DNA of 64,000 nucleotides from Massilia oculi (GTDB lineage Bacteria; Pseudomonadota; Gammaproteobacteria; Burkholderiales; Burkholderiaceae_D): assembly GCF_003143515.1 (NCBI RefSeq), contig NZ_CP029343.1:3100001-3164000 (forward strand), read 5' to 3'. Of the stretch, positions 42,767 to 52,687 are shown in pieces; the stretch's first letter is position 1; each line of letters opens with the position of its first letter. Below the pieces are notes generated by a model that made no database searches, was not told the origin of the DNA, and saw nothing but the letters and a program-made list of their open reading frames with translations. A program made the position numbers and the translations under genes.

Positions 42767-45700
42767 TCAGCGTCCGAGTCCTGCCTTGAGCATCTCCAGC
42801 ATATCCCCCGGCGACATGCGCGCCGCCATTTCGGTCCCTTCCAGCAGGCTGTCGGCCAGGTCGCGCTTGTGGCGGTGCAGGTCGACGATGCCTTCCTCGA
42901 TCGTGCCGCGCGCGACCAGGCGGTAGATGGTCACCGGCCGCTGCTGGCCCATGCGGTGCGCGCGATCGGAAGCCTGGTCCTCGACCGCCGGGTTCCACCA
43001 CGGGTCCATGTGGATCACGTAGTCGGCCGCCGTCAGGTTGATGCCGACGCCGCCCGCCTTCAGGCTGATGAGGAACAGGTCGCCCTCGCCGGCCTGGAAG
43101 GCGTCCACGCGGCGCTTGCGTTCCTGGATCGGCGTCGAGCCGTCCAGATACTGGTAGGCGACGCCCTGGGCATCGAGGTAATGGCGGATCAGGGTCAGGT
43201 GGTCGACGAACTGGCTGAACACCAGCACCTTGTGCCGGTTCTCGAGCAGGTCGGTGGTCAGGCGCGCGAACGTCGCCAGCTTGCTGCTGGCGATGCCGGC
43301 GCCAGGCGCCACCAGCTCGGGATTGCAGCAGGCGCGGCGCAGCCGCATCATCTCGGCCAGGATCTCGATCGCCTTCTGCCCCTCGGGCGCCTCGAGCGCG
43401 GCCAGCTTGTCGAGGGCCTGGCGGCGCAGCGATTCATAGAGCGCGTTCTCTTCGGCGCTCAGTTCCACCGGGACCACGATCTCGGTGCGCGGCGGCAGCT
43501 CGGACAGCACCTGCGCCTTGGTGCGGCGCAGGATGAAGGGCGCGGTCAGGCGCTTCAAACGTGCGCGCGCGCCCGCCTCCGCGCGTTTGTCCTGGGCTTT
43601 CTCGATCGGGCCGGCGAAGCGTAGCTGGAACTGGTCGGCGCTGCCCAGCAGGCCCGGATTGATGAAGCGGAACAGGTTCCACAATTCTCCCAGGTGGTTT
43701 TCCAGCGGCGTGCCGGTGGCCGCCATGCGGAAGTCCCCCTGCAGCGCCATCACCGCCTGCGAGCGCTTGGTGTGCATGTTCTTGATCGCCTGGGCCTCGT
43801 CGAGCACGATGCTGTGCCAGCGCCGGCCCTTGAAGCGCGCCACTTCGAGCTGCAGCAGGCCGTAGCTGACCACGACCACGTCGAACGGCCCCGCGTCGTC
43901 GACCGTGGCGGCGCGCTCGCCGGGGCCGAACAGCTTCAGGTTCAGGGTCGGCGCGAAGCGCGCGGCCTCGTCGATCCAGTTCAGGCAGACGGAGGTCGGC
44001 GCCACCACCAGCGCCGGGCCGTCCTTGGCGCGCGTGAGCAGCAGCGCCAGCGCCTGCAGCGTCTTGCCGAGACCCATGTCGTCGGCCAGGCAGGCGCCGA
44101 CGCCCCAGTGCGCCAGGCGCGCCAGCCACTGGAAGCCGTCGACCTGGTAATCGCGCAGCTCGGCCTGCAGGGTGGACGGCAGCTTGGGCAGGTACGCGGC
44201 ATTGTCGGCCATGCGTTTCAGGTGCCCCTGCCAGGCCTTGTCGGCATCGACGCTGCCGGCGTCCCGCGCCAGTTCGTCCAGCGCGAAACTGGCCAGCGCA
44301 TGGGTGCGGATGCCGTCGCCATGCAGTTCGCCATAGGCGCCCAGCTCCGTCAGGCGCCGGTGCAGCTCGTCCGACAGGGCCAGGTATTCGTTCTCGCCCA
44401 GGGCCACGAAGCGGCTGCCGCTTTCCTGGATCTTTTCCAGCAGGGTGCGCAGGTTCATCACGCGGCCTTCGTCGATCACGACGTCGCCGCTGGCCGCGAA
44501 CCAGTCGCGCTCGCGCCGGATCTGCACCCGCACCGACTTCGTCGTGGCCTTTTTCGTGACCCTGAATTTTTCGCCCTCGGGCCAGGCGACCACGATGGAC
44601 TCGCTGTCCAGCGCGCGTAGCTGGTCGACCAGTTCCAGTGCCAGCAGGGGCTGGCCGAGCAGCCATTCGCCGTGGTCCGGTTCCGCGTGTTCGAGGGCCT
44701 GGCATGCGCCGATCAGCTGGCGCTCGGCCTCGCGCTCGGCATGAAGAATGCGTCGGGCTTCGGTGCGGATGCCGTCGACGTCGGCAATCACATTGGCCGC
44801 GCCTTCGCCGGGGCCGTAATAAGCGCCGCCCGGCAGGGGACGCACCAGCAGCTGCATGCGCATGCCGTGCTGGTAGGGACGCAGCAGCACGTGCAGGCGC
44901 GGATCGGCCGGCACGGTCTCGATATCGCTGCTGCTGGCGCCGATGTCCGACTGCACGGTGACGATCGACGACACCGCGCCGATCGCGCGCAGAACGCGGC
45001 GTTCGGCCGCCAACGGCACCGTCAAGCCTTCGCCGACGATGGCGGCGATGCGGCGATGCTCGTCCCTGATCTGCACCAGGCGCAGGCGGGTCGGCGTCTC
45101 GCGCGTGACCACGACCTCGCCGTCATTGTCCTCTACCGGCGGGTTCAGCGCGATCGACACCTTGTCGCCCAGTTTCTTGACCAGCAATTCCGGCTCGCCC
45201 GGCAGCAGCTCGACCCGGGTGCCGGGCGAATCCATCCAGAACAGCAGCGGGTGGCCGACCAGGCTTGCCAGTGCCTTGTGCACTTCGAGTTCGAAACGGA
45301 TGCCGCTGCCGGCGTAGTAGCGGCGGCCGGCGATCGCGTTCACCGCCTGCAGGTCTTGCGCGGTGAGGAAGTCGAGCGCGGGGCCTTCCTCGGCCAGGCG
45401 TTTCAGGCCCATGGCGCGGCCGCGGCTCCAGCCGCCTTGCGCGTCGCGCTTCTGCTCGCGCGGCTCCAGCTCCTGCACGCCCAGGTGCGGGTCGTAGCGG
45501 ATCAGCCAGACCAGGCGCGAAGTTGGGCCTGACCTGCGAACGCTTTCCACGTTCACCGCCGGCTGCAGGTTGATCAGGGCGTTCAGCTGGCGTTCCCACG
45601 GTTCTTCGCGCGCGAACCAGCCGCTCATGTCGGGCAGGCGGTGCTTGCGTCGCAGTTCGCCCGCGCGTTGTTCATGCGCCAGGTGGCCGGCCTGTCCCAT

Positions 45701-46918
45701 CTGCGCCAGCACGCCGGCCAGCTGGGCCGACCACAGGTCGAAGCCGGCCGCCTCGGACTGGGTCAGCATGTCTTCCAGCCGCGCCCGCTGGTCGTTCAAC
45801 GCAGGCAGGGCCAGCCAGTGATGGATCAGGGCGCGGAACACGGTCGGCTCCAGCGACATCTCCCAGCTGCGCGTGGCGAACAGCGCGGCGTCGACGGTGC
45901 CGCGCTGGATCTCGTGCAGCATGCCGAGCTGGAACCAGACCGCGTTGTCGGGCCGCTGGACCGCGCGCGTCTCGATCTCGAGCCAGGCGTCCGCCAGCTT
46001 GCGGTGGCCCGGATCGCTGCTGCGCAGCAGGGCGGTCATCGCGATGTGCGCGCAGTGGCCGTCGAACACGGCCTTGCGCCTGCCGGTCTCGCGGCGCAGC
46101 TGCTTGATCGACGCGTCGATGCCGGCCACGCCAGCATCGCTATCGTCGCGCAGCACCTGCACCACGCTGCGCAGGAACAGGCCGGGCGAATCGCCCGTCT
46201 CGTCCACCAGCGACAAGGCGTCGTCCAGCCGCCCGCACAGGATGTAGTGCTCGCCCAGCGAGCGGCGCAGCGGGCTTTCCGGGCTGCTGCGCGGTATCAG
46301 GCGCTCGGCGTACTCGCGCACGCCAGGCGCCAGCGCCGGTTCGCTGCGCGCATGCATGATCAGGATGTGCAGGATGCCTTCGCGCATGCGCGGATGGATG
46401 CGCTCCATCATGCCTGGTGCGAAAGGACGCGCGCAGACGTCGACCAGCGGATGCAGGTAGCTCGACTCGTGGCAGCGCAGGCAGGCATCCAGCAGGGGTG
46501 AAACGACGTCGTACTCTCGTCCGGTAAGCAGGGCGATGCGCAGCAGGGCCAGGCCCTGGCGGTAGCTGCGCAGCATCAGGGTGCCCTGCCAGTCGCGCCG
46601 CACGGTCGAGACCTGGGCATAGGCGGCGGCCACGCCGTCGAACAGGCCATCGTCGAGCGCCGCGTCCAGCACCGGCCAGGACAGCTCGGGCGCGATGCCG
46701 GTGCCGCGCTCGCCCATGTCGACCACCAGCTTGCGCTCGCGCAGGCGCGCCAGTTCATCGACCCATTGCGCGATCGGCAGCGCCACGCCCAGGGCCCGCA
46801 TATGCTCCAGGATGCGCTGGCGGCCCATCGGTTCGCCCGCGATCGCCAGCACGACCAGCAGCGCACGCTCTTCCGCCGTGCAGGCGGCCAGCCGCGCGCC
46901 CACGTCCTCCACCATCAT
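42767..46918 (-). CDS. Large SNF2-family helicase with long N-terminal region
   Basis: This 1383-residue protein has a C-terminal Swi2/Snf2 motor: motif I LADDMGLGKTLQ (near 943), motif II VLDEAQAIKN (DEAQ, near 1037), ATGTPLENHLGELW, LVFSQFVDHLTLIRHYL and motif VI ASDRAHRMGQQRPV. The first 900 residues hold a helical, repeat-like region (about 100-420) and a separate middle region of unknown fold. The start overlaps the stop of the S9 peptidase gene (ATGA), so the two are coupled. It differs from the SNF2 protein at 4643 in its whole N-terminal half. Confidence 0.88.
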   Translation of the reverse strand: MMVEDVGARLAACTAEERALLVVLAIAGEPMGRQRILEHMRALGVALPIAQWVDELARLRERKLVVDMGERGTGIAPELSWPVLDAALDDGLFDGVAAAYAQVSTVRRDWQGTLMLRSYRQGLALLRIALLTGREYDVVSPLLDACLRCHESSYLHPLVDVCARPFAPGMMERIHPRMREGILHILIMHARSEPALAPGVREYAERLIPRSSPESPLRRSLGEHYILCGRLDDALSLVDETGDSPGLFLRSVVQVLRDDSDAGVAGIDASIKQLRRETGRRKAVFDGHCAHIAMTALLRSSDPGHRKLADAWLEIETRAVQRPDNAVWFQLGMLHEIQRGTVDAALFATRSWEMSLEPTVFRALIHHWLALPALNDQRARLEDMLTQSEAAGFDLWSAQLAGVLAQMGQAGHLAHEQRAGELRRKHRLPDMSGWFAREEPWERQLNALINLQPAVNVESVRRSGPTSRLVWLIRYDPHLGVQELEPREQKRDAQGGWSRGRAMGLKRLAEEGPALDFLTAQDLQAVNAIAGRRYYAGSGIRFELEVHKALASLVGHPLLFWMDSPGTRVELLPGEPELLVKKLGDKVSIALNPPVEDNDGEVVVTRETPTRLRLVQIRDEHRRIAAIVGEGLTVPLAAERRVLRAIGAVSSIVTVQSDIGASSSDIETVPADPRLHVLLRPYQHGMRMQLLVRPLPGGAYYGPGEGAANVIADVDGIRTEARRILHAEREAERQLIGACQALEHAEPDHGEWLLGQPLLALELVDQLRALDSESIVVAWPEGEKFRVTKKATTKSVRVQIRRERDWFAASGDVVIDEGRVMNLRTLLEKIQESGSRFVALGENEYLALSDELHRRLTELGAYGELHGDGIRTHALASFALDELARDAGSVDADKAWQGHLKRMADNAAYLPKLPSTLQAELRDYQVDGFQWLARLAHWGVGACLADDMGLGKTLQALALLLTRAKDGPALVVAPTSVCLNWIDEAARFAPTLNLKLFGPGERAATVDDAGPFDVVVVSYGLLQLEVARFKGRRWHSIVLDEAQAIKNMHTKRSQAVMALQGDFRMAATGTPLENHLGELWNLFRFINPGLLGSADQFQLRFAGPIEKAQDKRAEAGARARLKRLTAPFILRRTKAQVLSELPPRTEIVVPVELSAEENALYESLRRQALDKLAALEAPEGQKAIEILAEMMRLRRACCNPELVAPGAGIASSKLATFARLTTDLLENRHKVLVFSQFVDHLTLIRHYLDAQGVAYQYLDGSTPIQERKRRVDAFQAGEGDLFLISLKAGGVGINLTAADYVIHMDPWWNPAVEDQASDRAHRMGQQRPVTIYRLVARGTIEEGIVDLHRHKRDLADSLLEGTEMAARMSPGDMLEMLKAGLGR

Positions 46919-48846
46919 GCGAGGTTCTCGATCTCGATCGCAGGCAGGCCGTCCGGCACCGGGATGCCGAACACGCGCAGGTAGAAATACAATTCCGCTT
47001 CGAGCGTGCGCACCACGCTGGACGCCTTGCGAAAGCCATGGCCTTCGCCTTCGAGCGTCAGGTAGGCCACCGGCAGCTTGCGCGCGCGCAGCGCCTCGAC
47101 CACGCTCTCGGACTGCTGCGGCGGCACGACCTTGTCGTCCAGGCCCTGGAAGAAGATCATCGGCCGCCGCAGTTTATCTGTGTGGTGGATCGGCGAGCGC
47201 TCGCGGTAGACCGCTGCGGCGGTTTCCGGCGGCGCGATCAGGTACTGGTTGTAGTGCGACTCGAACTTGTGCGAATCGGCGTCCAGGCCGGCCAGGTCGG
47301 ACACTCCGTAGTAGCTGGCGCCGGCCTTGAACACATCATGGAAGCTCAGTGCCGACAGCACGGTCAGGCCGCCGGCGCTGCTGCCGCGGATCAGCAGGCG
47401 TTCGGGGTCGACGACGCCTTGCGCCGCCAGGTGGCGCGCGCCGGCCACGCAATCCTCGACGTCGACCACGCCCCACTGGTGCTTGAGCAGGTTGCGGTAG
47501 TCGCGGCCGAAGCCGGTGCTGCCGCCATAGTTCACGTCGAGCACGGCGAAGCCGCGGCTGGTCCAGTATTGGGTGGACAGCTTCAGGGTGCTGGCCGCCA
47601 TGCCGGTCGGGCCGCCGTGGCCGATCACGATCAGCGGCGGCAGCTCGCCGTGTTGCGGAACATGGTCGGCATTGGTCGGCGCATAATAGAAGGCGTGGGC
47701 GGTGCGACCATTCCCGCTCGGATAATCGATCGCCAGCGGCACCGACAGGTAGCCGGTCGCCGGCAGTTGCGGGATCGAATGCGCCAGCACCTCGCTGCTG
47801 TTGTTGGTCAGGTCGATCCGCGCCAGTTCCGGCGCGATGGTCGGCGCGCCGCCCAGCACGGCCACGACGTCGCCCTGCACCCGCAGCTCGCGGATCTCTT
47901 CATACGGCGATTCCAGCGGTATCAAGTTGCCGCCCGCCAGCCTTGCCAGGTAGCTGACGCCTTGTTCGACGTAGGCGCACACGATCTCGTCCCCGGAACG
48001 GAAGCCGTACAGCGAACCGCCGAAGCTCCAGTGCGGGCCGGCGAATTCGGCTTCACGCGGGCACAGCGCATGCACCACGCCGTGGTCGTAGCGGTACAGG
48101 TTCCACCAGCCGCTGCGGTCCGACACGAAGTGCAGCAGGCCGCCGGGCGACCACTCGGGCTGGCAGATCGATTCTTCCGCGCCGCCCGCGACCAGGCGGC
48201 CGTTCACCAGCGTCCCATCATCCAGCACGTCGGCCAGCCACAGCTCCGTGCCTTCCCACGGCATGCGCGGATGGTCCCAGCACAGCCAGGCCAGCTGGCG
48301 GCCATCGGGCGACAGGCGCGGCGCCGCATAGAAGTCGTTGCCGTCCACGAGCACGGTCTCGATGCCGTCGAAGCCCACCGCGCACAAGGTATTGACAGGG
48401 TAGGCGGCGCCGGCCGAGTGATCCTCGCGCACGGCGATCAGGCGCTGGCGCGCGCCATCGAGCACGAAGTCGGCAAAGCGGTGGCCCGTGCCCTCGGCGG
48501 TCAGGGCGACCGGCTCGCCGTCAGGCTCGACCCGGTACAGGCGATTGTCCACATGGTGCGAGAACCATGCCGTGCCGCCGGCGAGCAGGCAGGCGCCGCC
48601 GCCATATTCATGGACGCGGCTGCGCACATTGAACGGCGCCGGGGTCAGCTCGCGCGTGCCGTTGGCATCGTGCACCATGAGCGTCGTGCGTCCGCCCTCG
48701 CTGGCGCGACCCTCGAGCCAGCCCAGGCGCGGCCCGTCGAGCATCAGCTGGGCCAGCGGCACCGCGCCGGCGGCAACCACCGCGGCGCTGATCGGCGAGG
48801 GCCAGGCACCGCAAGGCAAAGGTTGTTTGCTGGTAGCAATCGTCAT
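46915..48846 (-). CDS. S9 family prolyl-oligopeptidase-like peptidase
   Basis: This 643-residue cytoplasmic serine peptidase has an N-terminal beta-propeller (several Y/W-rich blades such as GTELWLADVLDDG) and a C-terminal alpha/beta hydrolase. The nucleophile is in RGSSAGGLTVLSAL (near residue 487), the aspartate in FFQGLDDKVVPP and the histidine in EGEGHGF. It resembles acylaminoacyl/dipeptidyl peptidases. The ATG at 48846 is used; the longer frame to 48969 crosses the promoter region. It is divergent from hemE and coupled to the SNF2 helicase. Confidence 0.9.
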   Translation of the reverse strand: MTIATSKQPLPCGAWPSPISAAVVAAGAVPLAQLMLDGPRLGWLEGRASEGGRTTLMVHDANGTRELTPAPFNVRSRVHEYGGGACLLAGGTAWFSHHVDNRLYRVEPDGEPVALTAEGTGHRFADFVLDGARQRLIAVREDHSAGAAYPVNTLCAVGFDGIETVLVDGNDFYAAPRLSPDGRQLAWLCWDHPRMPWEGTELWLADVLDDGTLVNGRLVAGGAEESICQPEWSPGGLLHFVSDRSGWWNLYRYDHGVVHALCPREAEFAGPHWSFGGSLYGFRSGDEIVCAYVEQGVSYLARLAGGNLIPLESPYEEIRELRVQGDVVAVLGGAPTIAPELARIDLTNNSSEVLAHSIPQLPATGYLSVPLAIDYPSGNGRTAHAFYYAPTNADHVPQHGELPPLIVIGHGGPTGMAASTLKLSTQYWTSRGFAVLDVNYGGSTGFGRDYRNLLKHQWGVVDVEDCVAGARHLAAQGVVDPERLLIRGSSAGGLTVLSALSFHDVFKAGASYYGVSDLAGLDADSHKFESHYNQYLIAPPETAAAVYRERSPIHHTDKLRRPMIFFQGLDDKVVPPQQSESVVEALRARKLPVAYLTLEGEGHGFRKASSVVRTLEAELYFYLRVFGIPVPDGLPAIEIENLA

Positions 48847-48876
48847 GATCTGGGCTCTTTCCTTGGTGGGGCGCCT

Positions 48877-48882
48877 ATTATA
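48877..48882 (-). promoter_or_regulatory. Consensus -10 hexamer for the S9 peptidase gene
   Basis: TATAAT on the minus strand lies 31 bases before the ATG at 48846, in the 91-base gap shared with hemE. No good -35 was seen at standard spacing. Confidence 0.4.
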
Positions 48883-48937
48883 GTGTTCGCCCAAGAATGC
48901 GATAATAGCCGTTTCCTTACCAACGCCATTGTCAGCC

Positions 48938-50020
48938 ATGCCACAATTTGCCCCGCTCCAGAACGACACCTTCCTGCGTGCGCTGTTGCGCCAGCCGACT
49001 GACTACACCCCGGTGTGGCTGATGCGCCAGGCGGGCCGCTACCTGCCGGAATACCGCGCCACCCGCGCGCGCGCCGGTTCGTTCCTGGGGCTGGCGAAGA
49101 ATCCCGACTACGCCACCGAAGTCACGCTGCAGCCGATCGACCGCTATCCGCTGGACGCGTCGATCCTGTTCTCGGACATCCTGACGGTGCCGGACGCGAT
49201 GGGCCTGGGCCTGTATTTTGCCGACGGCGAAGGCCCGAAGTTCGAGCGTCCGCTGCGCACCGAAGCGGAAGTGAACGCGCTGGCCGTCCCCGACATGGCG
49301 TCGCTCGACTATGTGTTCAAGGCCGTGACCTCGATCCGCACCGCGCTGAACGGCCGCGTGCCGCTGATCGGCTTCTCGGGCAGCCCGTGGACGCTGGCCT
49401 GCTATATGGTCGAAGGGGGCGGCTCGCGTGAATTCCACACGGTCAAGAAGATGCTGTACAGCCGTCCGGACCTGATGCACCGCATCCTGGACATCAATGC
49501 GCAGGCCGTGACCCAGTACCTGAACGCCCAGATCGACGCCGGCGCCCAGGCCGTGATGATCTTCGACTCCTGGGGCGGGGCGCTGGCCGACGGCGCCTAC
49601 CAAGAATTTTCGCTGGACTACATGCGCAAGATCGTCGCCGGCCTGAAGCGCGAGCACGACGGCGTGCGCATCCCGGCGATCGTGTTTACCAAGGGCGGCG
49701 GCATCTGGCTGGACGAGATGGCCGACATCGGCGCCGACGCGCTGGGCCTGGACTGGACCGTCAACCTGGGCCGCGCGCGCAAGCTGGTGGGCGACCGCGT
49801 GGCGCTGCAGGGCAATCTCGATCCGGCCATCCTGTTCGCCGAGCCGGACCAGATCCGCGCCGAAGTCGAGCGCTCGCTCGCCGCCTATGGTGCGCCGTCG
49901 AGCGGCCACGGCCACGTGTTCAACCTGGGCCACGGCATCTCGCAATTCACGCCGCCGGAATCGGTCAGCGCCATGGTCGACGCCGTTCATGGTTTCAGCC
50001 GCAAGCAGCGCGCCGCCTGA
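48938..50020 (+). CDS. hemE: Uroporphyrinogen decarboxylase
   Basis: HemE, 360 residues, converts uroporphyrinogen III to coproporphyrinogen III in haem synthesis. [16 protein letters not shown] is the family signature near the N-terminus, and [19 protein letters not shown] and [13 protein letters not shown] are the other substrate-cleft segments. The ATG at 48938 matches the family start; a TTG at 48929 is also in frame. A perfect 11-base hairpin lies just downstream. Confidence 0.97.
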   Translation: MPQFAPLQNDTFLRALLRQPTDYTPVWLMRQAGRYLPEYRATRARAGSFLGLAKNPDYATEVTLQPIDRYPLDASILFSDILTVPDAMGLGLYFADGEGPKFERPLRTEAEVNALAVPDMASLDYVFKAVTSIRTALNGRVPLIGFSGSPWTLACYMVEGGGSREFHTVKKMLYSRPDLMHRILDINAQAVTQYLNAQIDAGAQAVMIFDSWGGALADGAYQEFSLDYMRKIVAGLKREHDGVRIPAIVFTKGGGIWLDEMADIGADALGLDWTVNLGRARKLVGDRVALQGNLDPAILFAEPDQIRAEVERSLAAYGAPSSGHGHVFNLGHGISQFTPPESVSAMVDAVHGFSRKQRAA

Positions 50021-50031
50021 ATTATCCCCTG

Positions 50032-50065
50032 CGATTGGCGGCGCTCTTGACAAGGCCGCCAATCG
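50032..50065 (+). terminator. Hairpin after hemE without T-run
   Basis: CGATTGGCGGC (50032-50042) pairs with GCCGCCAATCG (50055-50065) over a 12-base loop, starting 11 bases after the hemE stop. The stem is strong but no poly-T follows, so termination would need Rho or be partial. Confidence 0.5.
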
Positions 50066-50565
50066 ACCCCTCACTTGTTCACAACTTCCTAAAAGCGGGT
50101 AAAAATTCCTGTGGACATCTCAGCATCTTCTGAATCAACGTAAGGCGATGATTTATAAGAGTTTTTTGCTTCGGCGCAGTGCTGAGTGCGTCCTGCACCA
50201 CAAGGTTGTCCAGTAGATTTCAGCCAGTTTCGGCTCTTGTTCACAAAGTTATCAACAGACGTTTTGATAATGGGGAAAAGTGCTTGGTTTACCGGGACTT
50301 AGCGTGCTTCTTCAAGTATTGCCTTAAGTTTGTGACGCAATGCGGCGAGTTTTCCACGCCGGCCACCCTAGTTATGCACAACGCGGAAAAATCCCCCGAG
50401 CTTGTTAGCAGGTCTCAGGACGAATATGCAAGCTATTGATTCATAAGTGAAAAATAGTCTTGAATTTGAGAATTATCGATTGCGACTTGATCTAACGTAA
50501 ACCTTTGATGGGGTCAAGCCCCACGCTATTCACAAAGTTTTCCACAGATTTGCACAGGGCCCAGA
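50066..50565. other. AT-rich noncoding region with a cluster of DnaA-box-like sites
   Basis: Counting from the hemE stop, 545 bases have no convincing gene. One site fits the DnaA consensus TTATNCACA exactly (TTATGCACA, 50372-50380). One-mismatch sites are TTGTTCACA at 50075 and 50237, TTATCAACA at 50249, CTATTCACA at 50526 and TTTTCCACA at 50538. The pairs at 50240-50259 and 50529-50548 form a repeated 20-base module (18 of 20 identical). A run at about 50420-50500 is notably AT-rich. It is a candidate replication-origin or DnaA-binding regulatory region. Confidence 0.5.
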
Positions 50566-52605
50566 TTGTCAACCAGCATCGATAGCACGCATTGCTTTGT
50601 GGACCACTGCTTCCTGGAAGTGGTGCTCGATACACCGCTGAACAGCAGTTTCGACTACCGCTGGCCATGCCGGCCGGGCGAGGAACCGCTGCCCGGCCAG
50701 CTGGCGCTGGTGCCGTTCGCGCGCCGCGAAGTCATGGCCCTGATCGTCGCGGTCAAGGACCGAACCGATGTCCCGCCCGCAAAACTGAAGGATGCCCTGG
50801 CCGTGCGCAGCCAGCTGTCCCCGCTGGCGGAGCGCTGGATCGCCCTGGCGCGCTTCGCCGCCGATTACTACCAGCGTCCGCTGGGCGAGGTGGCGCTGCC
50901 CGGCCTGCCCAAGAACCTGCGGGTGCCCACGACGGTGGCGCTGGACCGCGCCCTGAAAAAACTGGCCAAGCTCGATCGGCAACAGGATGCGACGGCGGTC
51001 GACATGCCGGTGCTGAATCCCTCCCAGCAAGAGGCGGCCGCCGCGATCGGCGGCGCCGACGGTTTCACACCGCTGCTGTTGTGGGGCGTGACCGGCAGCG
51101 GCAAGACCGAGGTCTACCTGCAGGCCTGCGCCCGGGTGCTGGCGCGCGACCCGCAGGCGCAGATCCTGATCATGGTCCCCGAGATCAACCTGACGCCGCA
51201 GCTGGAAGGGAATATCCGGGCCCGCTTCCCGGGCATGATGCTGGCCACCCTGCACAGCAGCCTGTCCGAGGGCGAGCGCATGCTGCACTGGCTGGCCGCG
51301 CACAGCGGCCAGGCGCGCATCGTGCTCGGCACCCGGCTGGCGATCCTGGCCTCGCTGCCGAACCTGCAACTGATCGTGATCGACGAAGAGCACGACCCCT
51401 CGTACAAGCAGCAGGAAGGCTTGCGCTATTCGGCGCGCGACCTGGCCGTGTGGCGCGCCCACCAGCTGGGGATCCCGATCGTGCTCGGCTCGGCCACGCC
51501 TTCGCTCGAATCCTGGCATCACGCGCGCTCGGGACGCTACCGGCGGCTGGACCTGCGCGAGCGCGCCGTGCGCGACGCCGTGCTGCCGACAGTCAGGCTG
51601 GTGGACATGGAACGCGACCGCGCGCGCGACGGACTGACGAGCGAGGTGCTGGCGGCCCTGCGCGGGCGGCTGGAGCGCGGCGAGCAGTCGCTCCTGTTCC
51701 TGAACCGGCGCGGCTATGCCCCGGTGATCTGCTGCGACGCCTGCGGCTGGATCAGCAACTGCACCCGCTGCACCGCCTTCATGGTGCTGCACAAGCCCGA
51801 GCACCGGCTGCGCTGCCACCACTGCAGCCTCGAATTGCGCATTCCGCGTTCCTGCCCGACCTGCGGCAACGTCGACCTGCAGCCGCTGGGACGCGGCACC
51901 CAGCGGGTCGAGGAAGGGCTGCAAGCCATGTTCCCCGAGGCGCGCATCCTGCGCATCGATGCCGACTCCACGCGCCTGAAGGGCAGCGCGCAAGCCGCCT
52001 TCGACAGCGTGCACCGGGGCGAGGTGGACATCCTGATCGGCACGCAGATGGTCGCCAAGGGCCACGACTTCAAGAAGCTGACCCTGGTCGGGATCCTGAA
52101 CCCCGATACCGCCCTGTTCTCGCAGGACTATCGCGCCAGCGAGCGCCTGTTCGCCCAGCTGATGCAGGTGGCGGGCCGGGCCGGCCGCGCCGGCGCGCCG
52201 TCCGAGGTGCTGGTGCAGACCAGGTATGCGCAGCACCCGCTGTACGGCGCGGTGATGCGCCACGATTACGAGCGCTTTGCCGGCCAGCTGCTCGAAGAGA
52301 GGAAGGAAGCCGGGCTGCCGCCCTTCATGTACCAGGCCTTGCTGCGCGCCGAGGCGAAGGAGCTGCCGATCGCGATCGCATTCCTGGAGGCGGCGCGCGA
52401 CTGCCTGCCGGCCGACGGGATCATGATCAACGACCCGATCCCGATGACGATGACCCGGGTCCACAACGTGGACCGCGCCCAGCTGCTGGTCGAATCCAGC
52501 TCGCGGCCCGCGCTGCAGGCCTTCCTGCGGGTCTGGAACCTGCAGCTGCGGGCGATGAAGTCGCGCGTGAAGTGGTCGCTTGAAGTCGACCCGGTCGATA
52601 TCTGA
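50566..52605 (+). CDS. priA: Primosomal replication restart helicase PriA
   Basis: PriA, 679 residues, restarts stalled replication forks. It has an N-terminal DNA-binding region (LDTPLNSSFDYRWP), Walker A GVTGSGKTEVY, the DEEH box, and a zinc region with eight cysteines (CCDACGWISNCTRC ... CHHCS ... CPTCGN). Motif V/VI segments GTQMVAKGHDF and QVAGRAGRAG follow. The start at 50566 is a TTG, chosen because AGGG lies at suitable spacing and there is no in-frame ATG before the conserved region; a GTG at 50599 is the alternative. The DnaA-like boxes end only about 20 bases upstream. Confidence 0.94.
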   Translation: MSTSIDSTHCFVDHCFLEVVLDTPLNSSFDYRWPCRPGEEPLPGQLALVPFARREVMALIVAVKDRTDVPPAKLKDALAVRSQLSPLAERWIALARFAADYYQRPLGEVALPGLPKNLRVPTTVALDRALKKLAKLDRQQDATAVDMPVLNPSQQEAAAAIGGADGFTPLLLWGVTGSGKTEVYLQACARVLARDPQAQILIMVPEINLTPQLEGNIRARFPGMMLATLHSSLSEGERMLHWLAAHSGQARIVLGTRLAILASLPNLQLIVIDEEHDPSYKQQEGLRYSARDLAVWRAHQLGIPIVLGSATPSLESWHHARSGRYRRLDLRERAVRDAVLPTVRLVDMERDRARDGLTSEVLAALRGRLERGEQSLLFLNRRGYAPVICCDACGWISNCTRCTAFMVLHKPEHRLRCHHCSLELRIPRSCPTCGNVDLQPLGRGTQRVEEGLQAMFPEARILRIDADSTRLKGSAQAAFDSVHRGEVDILIGTQMVAKGHDFKKLTLVGILNPDTALFSQDYRASERLFAQLMQVAGRAGRAGAPSEVLVQTRYAQHPLYGAVMRHDYERFAGQLLEERKEAGLPPFMYQALLRAEAKELPIAIAFLEAARDCLPADGIMINDPIPMTMTRVHNVDRAQLLVESSSRPALQAFLRVWNLQLRAMKSRVKWSLEVDPVDI

Positions 52606-52652
52606 GTGCGGTCGGCGTTGTTGCGCATGGGTCTGAACGTAAGGCGCAATAA

Positions 52653-52680
52653 TTGACTCTGGTTAATAAGCTGATATCCT
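52653..52680 (+). promoter_or_regulatory. Sigma-70-like promoter of the toxin gene
   Basis: TTGACT (52653-52658) and TATCCT (52675-52680) are separated by 16 bases. The expected transcription start falls at or next to the ATG of the short leader frame at 52688. Confidence 0.5.
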
Positions 52681-52687
52681 CAGGGAA

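Noticed and set aside
50179..50439. Short frame of 86 codons in the hemE-priA gap
   Set aside because: It lies across the DnaA-box cluster, has no ribosome-binding site and no domain. The box pattern is the better explanation of this sequence.
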